Origin: Ruegeria meonggei | GTDB lineage: Bacteria > Pseudomonadota > Alphaproteobacteria > Rhodobacterales > Rhodobacteraceae | Length of the DNA stretch: 64,000 nucleotides | Direction: 5' to 3' | Assembly (NCBI RefSeq): GCF_900172215.1 | Contig: NZ_FWFP01000001.1 | Coordinates: 310,001-374,000, forward strand | Part shown: piece by piece, positions 63,088-64,000 of the stretch | Layout: every line of letters begins with the position of its first letter | Position numbering within the stretch: position 1 is the first letter of the stretch | The notes under the pieces: generated by a model | What the model was told of the DNA's origin: nothing | Seen by the model: the letters and a program-made list of their open reading frames with translations, nothing else | The model's database searches: none | Program-made: the position numbers and the translations under genes

Positions 63088-64000
63088 TTACGCCCTGCCC
63101 TTGAGATGTTTTGCCAAGGCACCGGCGTTTTTCTTGCGCCGGCCCTTATACGGGTTCTTGTCGCCCTGCCCGCGCAACGTCAGGCGGATGGGCGTTCCGG
63201 GCATGTCAAACACCTCGCGCAGACCGTTGACCAGATAGCGTGAATAGCTTTCGGGCATCTTGTCGGGGTGCGAGCACATGACCACAAATCCCGGCGGGCG
63301 GGTCTTGACCTGCGTCATATAACGCAACTTGATCCGGCGGCCCTGCGGTGCTGGTGGCGGGTGCTGCTCTAGCATGGCTGTCAGCCAACGGTTCAGTGCT
63401 GCCGTGGGGACGCGACGATTCCAGACATCATGGGCGCGCAGGATGGCGGCGCGCAGCCGTTCCAGCCCCCGGCCTGTCTTGGCCGATACGGTGATCAAAG
63501 GGGCGCCCCGCAGTTGCGGCAACAGGCGCTCGAACGACTCTTTGAGGTCGCGCAGCTTGTCCTGCTTGTCCTCTTCGATGTCCCATTTGTTGACGGCCAC
63601 GACAACGGCGCGGCCTTCCCGTTCAGCCAGATCGGCGATGCGCAGGTCTTGCTGTTCAAAAGGAATGGCAGCGTCCAACAGAACCACCACAACCTCGGCA
63701 AATTTTACGGCCCGCAACCCATCTGAGACGGACAGCTTTTCCAGCTTTTCTTGTACTTTGGCCTTTTTGCGCATGCCAGCCGTGTCAAAAATACGCATCG
63801 GCGTGCTGCCCCCATCGGGGTCTGCCCAGTCAAGGCGCAGGCTGATGGCATCGCGCGTGATCCCGGCCTCAGGGCCGGTTAGCAGGCGTTCTTCGCCAAT
63901 GATCTTATTGATCAGAGTAGACTTGCCCGCGTTCGGGCGTCCGACAACCGCCACTTGCAGCGGTTTCGCAGCGGAGATCAAAGGCGACTCACCCTCTCCA
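63088..64000 (-). CDS. der: GTPase Der, C-terminal part (runs off the window)
   Basis: Der has two GTPase domains and a KH-like domain and helps assemble the 50S subunit. The visible part begins in the linker and contains the second G domain with [13 protein letters not shown] (G1), [11 protein letters not shown] (G3) and NKWD (G4), then the KH-like end. The frame stays open through base 64000 ([13 protein letters not shown]), so the first G domain lies beyond the window. An apparent TTG start at 63981 is internal. This is a partial CDS, not a truncated gene. Confidence 0.95.
   Translation of the reverse strand, partial: GEGESPLISAAKPLQVAVVGRPNAGKSTLINKIIGEERLLTGPEAGITRDAISLRLDWADPDGGSTPMRIFDTAGMRKKAKVQEKLEKLSVSDGLRAVKFAEVVVVLLDAAIPFEQQDLRIADLAEREGRAVVVAVNKWDIEEDKQDKLRDLKESFERLLPQLRGAPLITVSAKTGRGLERLRAAILRAHDVWNRRVPTAALNRWLTAMLEQHPPPAPQGRRIKLRYMTQVKTRPPGFVVMCSHPDKMPESYSRYLVNGLREVFDMPGTPIRLTLRGQGDKNPYKGRRKKNAGALAKHLKGRA

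Noticed and set aside
63979-63981. TTG at 63981 as the start of a one-domain GTPase
   Set aside because: The frame continues open to the window edge and the protein is the second half of Der, which has two G domains.

Overview
The window is about 60% G+C chromosomal DNA from an alphaproteobacterium of the Rhodobacteraceae, most likely the marine Roseobacter group and close to Ruegeria. The evidence is the gene content and order: pdhA-pdhB-pdhC with a lipoyl domain on E1-beta, a DddP-type DMSP lyase whose metal ligands fall at the numbering known for roseobacter DddP, a LuxR/LuxI pair, secDF next to ccmABCDG, and remnants of a Rhodobacterales-type gene transfer agent (GTA) close to cysE. About 70 protein genes are supported. 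No rRNA, tRNA, CRISPR array or insertion sequence was seen.

Layout. 1-8.4 kb: central metabolism, with mtfA, aqpZ, two cyclophilins, pgk, an FtsB-like gene and the pyruvate dehydrogenase operon. 8.5-12.3 kb: cysE, a small zinc-finger protein, a GTA scar and a LysR gene with no ordinary start codon. 12.5-20.2 kb: a DEAD-box helicase, then a minus-strand fatty-acid cluster (fabD, fabG, acpP, fabF, mltG), interrupted by an acetyltransferase and a HisA-like gene. 20.4-25 kb: a cytochrome b561-YceI fusion, a separate YceI protein, the rpsF-rpsR-rplI operon and a lipoprotein lytic transglycosylase. 25-29.6 kb: quorum sensing, trigger factor and a porin. 29.9-35 kb: NAD(P)H-hydrate repair, glnB-glnA, a flavin-oxidase-fold protein and a second lytic transglycosylase. 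35-47.8 kb: accessory and Rhodobacteraceae-specific genes, including dddP, a hydrolase-OsmC fusion, bioY, purB, an orphan FliG-like protein and an acyltransferase. 48-64 kb: aconitase, cytochrome c maturation, protein export, an MscS channel, serS, a histone H1-like protein, a desaturase and the 3' part of der, which runs off the window.

How the genes work together. Pgk, the PDH complex and aconitase serve central carbon flow. The fab cluster makes acyl-ACP, which is also the substrate of the LuxI-type synthase and of the acyltransferase. SecDF/YajC exports apocytochromes and CcmABCDG handles heme delivery and thiol reduction for them. GlnB and GlnA form the nitrogen-assimilation pair. DddP links the organism to algal DMSP.

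The most notable feature is at 9999-10896. GTA gp1 is intact, but the N-terminal part of the GTA large terminase is joined in frame to the C-terminal tail of the last GTA tail/host-specificity protein. This looks like the scar of a single deletion that removed almost all of the GTA cluster. Other points of interest are the HisA-like protein with Glu for the first catalytic Asp, an acyltransferase with a broken HX4D motif, two neighbouring secreted proteins with the same cysteine-framed motif, a perfect palindrome upstream of pdhA, and two copies of a short intergenic hairpin repeat.
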